Positions 36,037-43,407 of a DNA stretch of 64,000 nt are shown one piece after another. The DNA comes from JBCDLI01 sp038745535 (GTDB lineage Bacteria; Pseudomonadota; Alphaproteobacteria; Rhizobiales; Rhizobiaceae). The stretch lies in NCBI GenBank assembly GCA_038745535.1, contig JBCDLI010000002.1, positions 17,348 to 81,347 of the forward strand, written 5' to 3'. The notes beneath the pieces were generated by a model that made no database searches, was not told the DNA's origin, and saw nothing but the letters and a program-made list of their open reading frames with translations. The translations under genes and the position numbers were made by a program. Position 1 is the stretch's first letter. Each line of letters opens with the position of its first letter.

Positions 36037-36789
36037 ATGTATACCGCAATGGACCCAAGTGCATTTATCCTCGGCATTATCTTCTTATTTGGTGGCCTCA
36101 TTCGCGGTTTCGCGGGTTTTGGCACCGCATTGGTCGTGATGCCTTTAGGCGCGATATTTCTGCCCGCACCCACGGTGTTGGTCACGATGCTCGTCGCAGA
36201 TACATTTCCAACAATCCCGCTCGTGCTTCGCGCTTATAAGAAGGTCATTTTCAGCTCATTGATCGTTATTTACATCGGCTATCTATGCGCTTTTCCGCTC
36301 GGCATTTGGATCCTCTTCAATACTGATCCCAGCAATCTGCGATGGTTCGTGTGCGTGGTCGTTTTTCTCGCCTGCGCTCTCTTATGGTCAGGCTGGAAGT
36401 ACCGTGGACCGCGCAACGCAATGGTCCGCGCAATTGTCGGCGGCATGGCTGGCACGCTCGGCGGATCGACAGGCATGAATGGACCGCCCGTTATCCTCTA
36501 TTGGCTAGCGCAAGAGAATAAAGCCGACCAAATCCGAGCAAACCTCATCGTCTTGTTTGCACTTACCACGATTGCCGGCTTTGCATTCTTCTGGTGGAAC
36601 GAAGTGCTCACAACCGATCGCATCGTACTCGGCCTCGCCGTTTCACCGGCATACTTTATCGGTATCGAAATCGGCTCGCGGTTTTTTAAAGGTGCAAGTG
36701 ACGAGCAATATCGCACAGTCGCACTGCTCCTAATCCTGGCCGCGGCGGTCATCGCGATGCCGCTGTGGGACCGTGTGTTTATGGTTTAG
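36037..36789 (+). CDS. TauE/SafE-family anion permease
   Basis: The 250-residue membrane protein has about eight hydrophobic segments. The family glycine-rich motifs appear in both halves: GGLIRGFAGFGTALVVMPL near residue 17 and GGMAGTLGGSTGMNGPPVIL near residue 130. Family members export sulfite or sulfoacetate or move other anions; the substrate here is unknown. It is inserted on the opposite strand between yebC and ruvC, and its stop overlaps that of yebC. Confidence 0.9.
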   Translation: MYTAMDPSAFILGIIFLFGGLIRGFAGFGTALVVMPLGAIFLPAPTVLVTMLVADTFPTIPLVLRAYKKVIFSSLIVIYIGYLCAFPLGIWILFNTDPSNLRWFVCVVVFLACALLWSGWKYRGPRNAMVRAIVGGMAGTLGGSTGMNGPPVILYWLAQENKADQIRANLIVLFALTTIAGFAFFWWNEVLTTDRIVLGLAVSPAYFIGIEIGSRFFKGASDEQYRTVALLLILAAAVIAMPLWDRVFMV

Positions 36790-37538
36790 GCACCCAAGCG
36801 CTCCATAACGTCGTCAGCAATGTCTTCGTTGGAATAGACATTTTGCACGTCGTCATCTTCATCCAACGCATCCAAAAGCTTCAACAAAGTTGAACCCTTA
36901 TCTTCGTCAACGGGGGTCTGGTTTTGCGGCTTCCAGATGGTGTTCACAGCTTCAGCTTCACCCAGCGTGGCTTCCAACGCCTTTGAGACACTTCCGATAT
37001 CTTCAAACGCGCAGGTAATGGTGTGTTGTTCCTCATCGCTTTCCACGTCCTCGGCACCGGCCTCAATGGCAGCTTCCATCATAGCGTCGGCGTCACCCGC
37101 TTCTGTCTTGTAGACAATCTCGCCAACGCGGTCGAACATGAACGAGACCGATCCGGTCTCACCTAACGAGCCACCGTTTTTGGAAAATGCTGCCCGAATA
37201 TTGGATGCCGACCGGTTAAGGTTGTCTGTAAGCGCCTCAACGATAACGGCAACGCCGCCCGGTCCATAACCTTCGTAACGCATCTCCTGATAATCTTCGC
37301 CACCAGCGCCCGTTCCTTTGGTGATCGCGCGTTGAATGTTGTCCTTCGGCATCGACTGACCCTTGGCATTTTGGATTGCCAACCGCAGACGCGGGTTCAT
37401 ATCGGGATCACTAACGCCGCCACCCATCTTCACCGCAACAGTGATCTCTTTCGACAAGCGGGAAAACAATTTGGACCGAGCAGCATCCTGCCGGCCCTTG
37501 CGATGCATTATGTTTTTAAATTTGGAATGACCTGCCAT
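36786..37538 (-). CDS. yebC: YebC/PmpR-family DNA-binding regulator or translation factor
   Basis: The 250-residue protein opens with the invariant MAGHSKFKNIMHRKGRQDA and has the three-domain YebC fold. Family segments include NIQRAITKGTG, YEGYGPGGVAVIVE and FMFDRVGEIVYK. Members are described as transcription regulators and, in recent work, as factors helping ribosomes at proline runs. It heads the conserved yebC-ruvCAB order and converges with the TauE gene. Confidence 0.96.
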   Translation of the reverse strand: MAGHSKFKNIMHRKGRQDAARSKLFSRLSKEITVAVKMGGGVSDPDMNPRLRLAIQNAKGQSMPKDNIQRAITKGTGAGGEDYQEMRYEGYGPGGVAVIVEALTDNLNRSASNIRAAFSKNGGSLGETGSVSFMFDRVGEIVYKTEAGDADAMMEAAIEAGAEDVESDEEQHTITCAFEDIGSVSKALEATLGEAEAVNTIWKPQNQTPVDEDKGSTLLKLLDALDEDDDVQNVYSNEDIADDVMERLGA

Positions 37539-37639
37539 ACGATTTTGCCCGGAAATTTTATCGGTTATGTTGGTTGGCGGTTCTTAATTGACCGCGTTTA
37601 GTGCGTCCAGACAGTGTTCTCATATCTACGGATTTCCCC

Positions 37640-37918
37640 ATGGACATCTTGATCGGTCTCATTACCGTCGCGCTCATCGGCTTCTTATTATTGAGGCACA
37701 ACACCAAGAGCGGCAAACGCGCTGTGGGAGCCCACGTCTTCCTGACCGAGCTTGAGGAAGGTGCAGACGCGCTAGCCGCGATGGAAAAAGCAAACGCTTC
37801 CATGGGCAATCCGAGCAAGACGATCATTCACCGCACCTATGAGCGACTGCAACGTGACCACAACGGCAAAGCGCGCGGCTTAATCAAGAAAGCAGAAGGC
37901 CGCGGCTTCATCGGTTGA
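37640..37918 (+). CDS. Small membrane-anchored protein, unknown function
   Basis: Starting at ATG 37640 the 92-residue protein has one N-terminal membrane helix (MDILIGLITVALIGFLLL) and a basic, helical cytoplasmic region (TIIHRTYERLQRDHNGKAR). A frame extending to 37601 adds residues with no ribosome site. It is divergent from yebC. I recognise no family. Confidence 0.6.
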   Translation: MDILIGLITVALIGFLLLRHNTKSGKRAVGAHVFLTELEEGADALAAMEKANASMGNPSKTIIHRTYERLQRDHNGKARGLIKKAEGRGFIG

Positions 37919-38026
37919 ACTGGGCGTCTACCAATCTTGCAAGTCTGCCACGGTTGATCATAAAATCTCGCCAGCCGTCGTTGTTGTTCTATTTATCGGT
38001 AGAGTTCGCTTTGCTTGGAGAGACTA

Positions 38027-38896
38027 ATGGCTCGATCATTGACCAAGACGTTTTTATCACTCACCGCGCTATCACTTGCCAGTCTTGCGTCACCGATCGC
38101 AAAACACGCAATGGCACAGGAGGCGGAACTGCCGCCGAGCCAATGCATGGCGATCGCGCAGAACATCGGTGACGATTTCCCGGTTATGTTCGCATCAATG
38201 TCGGCGAACCCGCTCGACACGATCAGCGAGAACGACACGGTCGGCTTTAAATTTGAAGGACATTCAACCTGGCGGATCACAACACCTGAAGGCGTGACAA
38301 TTGCGACCGATTTTTCCGGGTCCTACGGCGCAAACCCGGCACCGCGTGTCATCACCATGAACCGAGCGCACTCCACCCACTACACGCTCAATCCTGACCC
38401 AGCGATAGAAGTCGTTTTGCCCGGATGGGATAATGTCGATCCGCGCGGTATCGATCACGATGTTGTCGTTGACGACGTTTACATCCGCAACGTGGCCACG
38501 GACATCCGCTCGTGGGGCGGTGACATGATGGTTAACGCCAACTCGATTTTCATCTTCGAAACAGCCGGACTTTGCATCGGCCATATGGGGCACCTTCACC
38601 ATCCGTTAACGGAGGACCACTTTGCCGAAATTGGTAGGCTGGATGTCGTCATGGTGCCGGTGGATGGCGGCCTAACGCTCTCCCACGCCGCGATGGCGGA
38701 CCTAACGAACAGGCTTCGATCATCGGTGGTCCTGCCGATGCACCTGCGCGGGCGTTCAATTTCGTCCTTCACGTCGATGATGGGGTCAAACTGGGCAGTC
38801 GATTTTCTTGAAGGTGACACGCTGGAGCTATCGATACGAACGCTTCCCAGGCAACCCACTATTATGGTTCCCATAAGCCTATCGGTGAGAGGCTAG
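38027..38896 (+). CDS. Exported metallo-beta-lactamase-fold hydrolase (UlaG-like)
   Basis: The 289-residue protein has a signal peptide ending AMA/QEAEL and an MBL domain of the UlaG-like type (FEGHSTWRITTPEGVTIATD, then GLCIGHMGHLHH and MVPVDGG). The usual HxHxDH zinc motif is altered: the region reads NRAHSTHYT, keeping two histidines but lacking the D-H pair. The catalytic metal site may be reduced or rearranged. GGAG lies eight bases before ATG 38027. Substrate unknown. Confidence 0.85.
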   Translation: MARSLTKTFLSLTALSLASLASPIAKHAMAQEAELPPSQCMAIAQNIGDDFPVMFASMSANPLDTISENDTVGFKFEGHSTWRITTPEGVTIATDFSGSYGANPAPRVITMNRAHSTHYTLNPDPAIEVVLPGWDNVDPRGIDHDVVVDDVYIRNVATDIRSWGGDMMVNANSIFIFETAGLCIGHMGHLHHPLTEDHFAEIGRLDVVMVPVDGGLTLSHAAMADLTNRLRSSVVLPMHLRGRSISSFTSMMGSNWAVDFLEGDTLELSIRTLPRQPTIMVPISLSVRG

Positions 38897-39006
38897 GTTT
38901 CAAAATCAGACGCGATTAAAATTGTCGGTATTGGCTTAAACAGGCTTCTACAACTTCATGCTACCTCTGAGTGATCAAAAACAAGTTCATCACGCAGGGG
39001 ATAAGA

Positions 39007-39498
39007 ATGACACAGTTTTTGGAACGTCGTAGCTTCATCAAACATGCCAGTGCGGCTAACGCCGAACGCAAGGGCGTGCTGCTGCTTCTAGACGGAGACA
39101 ATTTCTCCGCTGTCACCGATAAATGGGGACCAGTGGCGCACGAACTAGCAATTCAAGCGGTCGAAGAAGCGATCTGCTCAAATGTTCGCGAGTTCGATGT
39201 CGTTTCGTACCTCGAAGGCAATCGCTTCGTCGTGTTCGTCAACAATGCGACACTCACCGAGGGCGGCCGGATTGCGGAACGTATCCGAAAGGCGCTGGCT
39301 AGGATGACATTCGAGCCCAAAGCGAATGTTCGCCACACGCTTACGGTATCAATCGGTGGCGTCATCGTTCCACCAAAAATGGATATGAGCGACCAGATCA
39401 GCTGGGCAGACACTTGCTTAAAGCAAGCAAAGACCAATGGTCGAAATAATGTGGTGATGAAGACCTACCTGCGAACGTCCGCGCCGCTGGCTGCCTAA
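39007..39498 (+). CDS. Stand-alone degenerate GGDEF-domain protein
   Basis: The 163-residue protein matches a diguanylate cyclase fold: LLLLDGDNFSAVTDKWGPVAHE at the start, a signature position reading YLEGNRFVVF, and TLTVSIGGVIV near the end, followed by WADTCLKQAKTNGRNNV. The GG(D/E)EF signature is replaced by EGNRF, so cyclase activity is unlikely unless the position is tolerated. It may bind nucleotide or act as a regulator. ATG 39007 follows AGGGGATAAG. A second protein of this kind follows after 14 bases. Confidence 0.85.
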   Translation: MTQFLERRSFIKHASAANAERKGVLLLLDGDNFSAVTDKWGPVAHELAIQAVEEAICSNVREFDVVSYLEGNRFVVFVNNATLTEGGRIAERIRKALARMTFEPKANVRHTLTVSIGGVIVPPKMDMSDQISWADTCLKQAKTNGRNNVVMKTYLRTSAPLAA

Positions 39499-39512
39499 GG
39501 GGGGAAATAGCC

Positions 39513-39950
39513 ATGCAAGAAGAGCGCGCTACCAGACATGACCCTCTCGACGGCGGCTCACTCATCGCCGTTCAGTGTCCGCTTATCGTATCTATGAAGC
39601 CCGTGTGGCCCATTGATCGCCTCGCCAAATACCGCAAAGCGCTGAAATCGCTTATCGCGTCCTGTGTTCGCCACGACGACTATATTTTGCAACTTAGCAG
39701 AGGCAATTTTGCAATTTACCTCCCAGGCGCCAGCATAGAACAAGCGCAGATGGTCGCGGACCGGATTTTGGCAGCTTCGGTGTTGGCCGAATGCGAGTTC
39801 GGCAATCATGATATCGAAGAAATGCCCGTCAATATTAAGAGCGTGAAAAGCGCCCCTCCTGAATTCGTCTCAAGACTGGTGCAGCGAATGATTTTTGCAT
39901 CAAGCGTGCGGGATGCCCAAGAGCCCGCCAAGTCGGATGTGGCTGCTTAA
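39513..39950 (+). CDS. Second degenerate GGDEF-like protein
   Basis: The 145-residue protein resembles the same fold: a helix pattern before the signature (RLAKYRKALKSLIASCVRHD), the signature position LSRGNFAIYLPG, and the following helix EQAQMVADRIL. No catalytic GGDEF remains. GGGGGGAAATAGCC precedes its ATG, so it is a separate gene, not a frameshifted tail of its neighbour. It is probably co-transcribed with it. Its stop overlaps that of the convergent DUF4344 gene. Confidence 0.72.
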   Translation: MQEERATRHDPLDGGSLIAVQCPLIVSMKPVWPIDRLAKYRKALKSLIASCVRHDDYILQLSRGNFAIYLPGASIEQAQMVADRILAASVLAECEFGNHDIEEMPVNIKSVKSAPPEFVSRLVQRMIFASSVRDAQEPAKSDVAA

Positions 39951-40717
39951 AGCGCAGCAGCCATAGCCACGAGCTCATCAACAAATTCCGCACACATGAT
40001 GACGCTGACTGACTGCGGGTCGTAAAAAGCGTTCGGTTCGCCGCAAACTTCCGTTGTGATCGTAACAGCTTGTGGCCAACGGAAGCTCTCACTCAGGTAA
40101 AGGGCGAAGTCGTCTAAGACAGCACTATCGATGAGCAAGCGTTGCTGATTATCAGACAGTGTCGTCTCATCCACCTGAACAGTTACACGCTTTGAAATTT
40201 CGCCCTCATCATTGAGCACGGGCTCGAGCACCATGGCCCAACTGTCAGCTGCAAGCCAGCTGTCATCCTCACAGGTTTCGAGGCGCTCCGGCGAAATCTC
40301 ATAATCGCGCGCGAGACCGAGAAAATTCTCCGGATCAAGCCCGACACCGAAGCAAATGATGCGGTAGGCGCGCTGTAAATCGAGATCGTGCGTGCCGTAG
40401 TAATCCGCAGCTTCGATATCGTCACCCAGACGCTCGTCAAGAATAAACAGGGAGACCGCAGCATCCGCCAATATCGGCAGCGGATCATCGAACGTCTCCA
40501 TAATTTCCAGCGTTGCAAACGCATCGGCTGCGTCTTCTTCTTGCCCGAGCACCGGAAAACGAAACTGGTCAATCACCGCATGCCCGGCCTCGTGGTAAAG
40601 GATGTGGATTAAATTATTGATGACGAACGCATCGCGATCTTCATCGGTGATCTCATTAGCTTGCGCGACTGAACCAAGTGCGCAGAGCAGAGAGAAGACA
40701 AACGCGTTCCGATACAT
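39947..40717 (-). CDS. DUF4344-type putative metallopeptidase
   Basis: The 256-residue protein has a signal peptide (to QAN near residue 21) and a zinc-peptidase motif HEAGH at residues 42-46. A glutamate-rich stretch (GQEEDAADAFAT) follows, as in DUF4344 proteins. The start ATG 40717 overlaps the stop of the upstream YmdB gene (TGATG), suggesting coupled translation. It probably acts in the periplasm; substrate unknown. Confidence 0.85.
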   Translation of the reverse strand: MYRNAFVFSLLCALGSVAQANEITDEDRDAFVINNLIHILYHEAGHAVIDQFRFPVLGQEEDAADAFATLEIMETFDDPLPILADAAVSLFILDERLGDDIEAADYYGTHDLDLQRAYRIICFGVGLDPENFLGLARDYEISPERLETCEDDSWLAADSWAMVLEPVLNDEGEISKRVTVQVDETTLSDNQQRLLIDSAVLDDFALYLSESFRWPQAVTITTEVCGEPNAFYDPQSVSVIMCAEFVDELVAMAAAL

Positions 40718-41541
40718 CAATTCCACCATGACGGCTGTGTTTGCTGAAGCCTTGGACCGATGCGAACGGGGTGAACCTCTTCGGCCAAGCCCGTTTTGTC
40801 CGATGTTTTGATCGCGACACCGCAAATCGTCGCTTCTCCACTCGCGGTTTCATAGCGTCCGCGCGGAAGCTTTGTCAGGAACCTATTAAGCGGCTCCTCT
40901 TTGTCCATCCCGAGTGACGAGTCGTAATCACCGCACATACCTGCATCGCTCATGTAGGCGGTACCGCCGTTTAATATTTGATGATCGCCGGTTGGCATGT
41001 GCGTGTGAGTACCGACAACGAGGCTGACGCGCCCGTCCAGATAGTGGCCAAAGCACATCTTTTCCGACGTGGCCTCTGCGTGAAAATCAAACACCGCCGC
41101 ATCGAACTCGCGACCAAGCTGCGCGTCCCCCAAAACTGCTTCTGCGCAAGCAAATGGATCGTCCAAATCGGGATGCATGAACACGCGACCCATGATGTTT
41201 GCGACAAGCACGCGGGAGCCGTTCCGTGCCTCATACACATTGCAGCCGAGGCCGGGTGTTCCTTTCGGAAAGTTCGCAGGACGCAGGAATTGCGGTTGGC
41301 GATCCGCAAATGTCAAAGCTTCGCGCTGGTCCCAAACGTGGTTGCCTGTGGTGACAACGTCAGCGCCAGCATCCAGCGTTTCACGCAAAATGGCTTCCGT
41401 AATGCCGAACCCACCAGCCGAATTTTCACCATTGACGATGACAAAATCGATGGCGTTTCGCTCGATCAAATCGGGCAATTTTTCAAAAACCGCGGTGCGG
41501 CCCGACCGTCCAACCATGTCGCCAAGAAAAAGAATGTGCAT
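40717..41541 (-). CDS. YmdB-type metallophosphoesterase (TIGR00282)
   Basis: The 274-residue enzyme shows the family metal-binding segments LFLGDMVGRSGR, VNGENSAGGFG, TTGNHVWDQ, FHAEATSEK and VGTHTHMPTGD. Bacillus YmdB cleaves 2',3'-cyclic nucleotides and affects RNA turnover; the same activity here is inferred. It lies 17 bases after the 5-FCL gene on the same strand and is coupled to the DUF4344 gene. Confidence 0.94.
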   Translation of the reverse strand: MHILFLGDMVGRSGRTAVFEKLPDLIERNAIDFVIVNGENSAGGFGITEAILRETLDAGADVVTTGNHVWDQREALTFADRQPQFLRPANFPKGTPGLGCNVYEARNGSRVLVANIMGRVFMHPDLDDPFACAEAVLGDAQLGREFDAAVFDFHAEATSEKMCFGHYLDGRVSLVVGTHTHMPTGDHQILNGGTAYMSDAGMCGDYDSSLGMDKEEPLNRFLTKLPRGRYETASGEATICGVAIKTSDKTGLAEEVHPVRIGPRLQQTQPSWWN

Positions 41542-41558
41542 TGCGAATTCGTAGACGG

Positions 41559-42152
41559 TTATGGGTCGCGATGAAAGCGGCGAAAACCTTCTTCGCTCAA
41601 AACCGCATCAAGCGGCACGTCGTGCGGCTCCGCTGGAATCGACTCAACTTCCTGACAGGCAAATGCGCAACCGATTAGCTGCGGCTTTTTCCTTACATTG
41701 GTCAGCCGCGCGACCGCGCGATCATAGTGCCCAGCCCCGTAACCGATGCGGTTTCCGCTACAATCAAAGGCGGCGAGCGGCACCAGCATCACATCAGGAT
41801 CGACGGTCTCCGCTTCTGGCCCGGGTCCACGTGTTCCAAAACCTGTATCCACTAGGTCCGCTTTCCTATCGTAGCGACGAAACACGATTGTCTCGCGATC
41901 CAGCACCACCGGAAGGCAGAGTGGCACGCCGCGCTGCGCCAGCACTTTCATCAATGGCTGAAGATCAATCTCGGATCGGATTGGCAGAAAAGCAGAAGCA
42001 ATGCAGCTTGGCTCGAGGGGAAGCTGATCGACGTAATCTACGAGTGCAGAAGAGGCCTGCTGGCGAAACTCTGGCGCAAGACCGTCGCGTTCTGCCAGCA
42101 CCGCCCGTCGAAGCTCAGCTTTGGTCAAGTGGCACCACCCCGGCTCATTCAA
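41559..42152 (-). CDS. 5-formyltetrahydrofolate cyclo-ligase
   Basis: The 197-residue enzyme has the basic N terminus KAELRRAVLAERDGL, the substrate segment RSEIDLQPLM, and the ATP-phosphate loop GNRIGYGAGHYDRA. It converts 5-formyl-THF to 5,10-methenyl-THF. Placement just downstream of 6S RNA and zapA is the widely conserved ygfA arrangement. Confidence 0.95.
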   Translation of the reverse strand: MNEPGWCHLTKAELRRAVLAERDGLAPEFRQQASSALVDYVDQLPLEPSCIASAFLPIRSEIDLQPLMKVLAQRGVPLCLPVVLDRETIVFRRYDRKADLVDTGFGTRGPGPEAETVDPDVMLVPLAAFDCSGNRIGYGAGHYDRAVARLTNVRKKPQLIGCAFACQEVESIPAEPHDVPLDAVLSEEGFRRFHRDP

Positions 42153-42166
42153 AAGCGCACGCTAGG

Positions 42167-42324
42167 CGCCGCTACGCGCAAGTCCTTTGAACATAAGAAT
42201 TACAAGCGCCAACCACATCAGTCGGTGAAGAACTGCAATCCGGAGACCTACAAGTGTAGGTGGGTGCCAGTTGCAAAAGCCCACGAGCCTAAGCAGCGCC
42301 AGCTCCCTAAGGATGCGTAAGGCC
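42167..42324 (-). ncRNA. ssrS: 6S RNA
   Basis: The 293-base gap between zapA and 5-FCL holds no gene. On the minus strand its two ends pair imperfectly (GGCCTTACGCATCCTT with AAGGACTTGCGCGTAGCGG). They enclose a long hairpin with an open central part (GTGGGC-tttt-GCAACTGGCACCCAC and CCTACACTTGTAGG). Size, position between zapA and the 5-FCL gene, and shape are those of 6S RNA, which traps RNA polymerase by mimicking an open promoter. Ends are approximate. Confidence 0.75.
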
Positions 42325-42330
42325 CCGAAA

Positions 42331-42360
42331 TTTATGTCTTCTGCCGCAAAGCGCAGTCAG
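42331..42360 (-). promoter_or_regulatory. Candidate promoter of 6S RNA
   Basis: On the minus strand CTGACT (42355-42360) and CATAAA (42331-42336) are separated by 18 bases. They end six bases before the inferred 6S RNA start, consistent with a sigma-70 promoter. Confidence 0.4.
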
Positions 42361-42445
42361 CAGGACGGACATAGGGGCTCAATGAACCGAGAGAAAGACG
42401 TGATTTAAATAATTCCGGGAGATTGCCGGCGCTCGCAGGCCAAGC

Positions 42446-42799
42446 TCAACCAAGCTTACGCGTGAGACCGTCGATCTGATCAGCCAGTCCCACCAGCCGC
42501 TCCGACAAATGCTCATCAACCTTGTCAGCTTTGGCAAGCGCCTGATCGCGTGTCTTACGGACCGAGTCCATCTCCGCTTCAAGCCCTTTGACCTTGCGCT
42601 GAAGTTCCACCAGCTCGTCCATGACCATTATGCCGGCCATCACGGTCAGACGCTGGTCCCCGATCTCGCCAAAAGATGATTTCAAATGGCTTACATAGCG
42701 ATCAAGCCGCGAGGCGAGATCAATCAAATGGTCCTCTTGGCCGGGATCGCAGGCCATGCGGTAGCTTTTACCGTCTATTGTGACTGTGACTTGTGTCAT
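42446..42799 (-). CDS. zapA: Cell division protein ZapA
   Basis: The 117-residue protein has the ZapA N-terminal domain (VTVTIDGKSYRMACDPGQEDHLIDLA) and a C-terminal coiled coil (LVELQRKVKGLEAEMDSV). It bundles FtsZ filaments. It lies 28 bases after a DUF4164 gene and upstream of 6S RNA. Confidence 0.95.
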   Translation of the reverse strand: MTQVTVTIDGKSYRMACDPGQEDHLIDLASRLDRYVSHLKSSFGEIGDQRLTVMAGIMVMDELVELQRKVKGLEAEMDSVRKTRDQALAKADKVDEHLSERLVGLADQIDGLTRKLG

Positions 42800-42827
42800 C
42801 TATTCCGCCCGCGCCGTTTCCATCAGC

Positions 42828-43115
42828 TTATCGGTCGAGCACGGCTCGAATTGTTTCCATCGCCGTCACCAAACGTCGGGACACTTCACTGTTCACCTCA
42901 ACCAGACGCTCCGCGCGCGCCTCGCTTTCATCGAGCGCGGACGCCAAACGCGAGCGATCCGAATTCAAACGCTGCACTTCTTCTTCGGCATCTTTGTAAT
43001 CCTGCCGCTGTTCAAGCGTGCTTCCCAAACGATCATCCAAGCGCGCAAGGGAAGCTTCCAGCCGGTCGATAGCCTCGTTGACCGTGGGTAGCGGACCTAC
43101 GCGCTTGGTATTCAT
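42828..43115 (-). CDS. DUF4164-type coiled-coil protein
   Basis: The 95-residue protein is coiled coil almost throughout (IDRLEASLARLDDRLGSTLE, AERLVEVNSEVSRRL). ATG 43115 follows GGGAGCAATCAA. Small proteins of this type precede zapA in Rhizobiales; a division-related role is inferred from position only. It is divergent from tkt with 292 bases between the starts; I see no gene in that stretch. Confidence 0.85.
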   Translation of the reverse strand: MNTKRVGPLPTVNEAIDRLEASLARLDDRLGSTLEQRQDYKDAEEEVQRLNSDRSRLASALDESEARAERLVEVNSEVSRRLVTAMETIRAVLDR

Positions 43116-43407
43116 TTGATTGCTCCCGACATGGGAAAACGATGATTGTCTCAATGCTTACAGCCTGATTGTCATGTGAAACGCAAAGCTGCAAACACTT
43201 TCAACACCACGGCCCTTGTGAGCCAAAAACTGCACAGATTTCCGGTGGAAAGGCGCGAGTGCGCTCAAAATGTAGCCGATGGCGACGATTGACAGCATGT
43301 CCGGTTCTGTTAAGCGCACGGCCAGCAGCCGGGGCGTGTGTAAATACGCTTGACGAGGCAGAGTCTGGATCGTCCCGCAGCAACGGACACATCGGAAAAG
43401 TTTTCAA

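Noticed and set aside
39498..39513. Possible frameshift joining the two GGDEF-like genes
   Set aside because: The second gene has its own strong ribosome site and its own signature-position motif; they are two domains in two genes.
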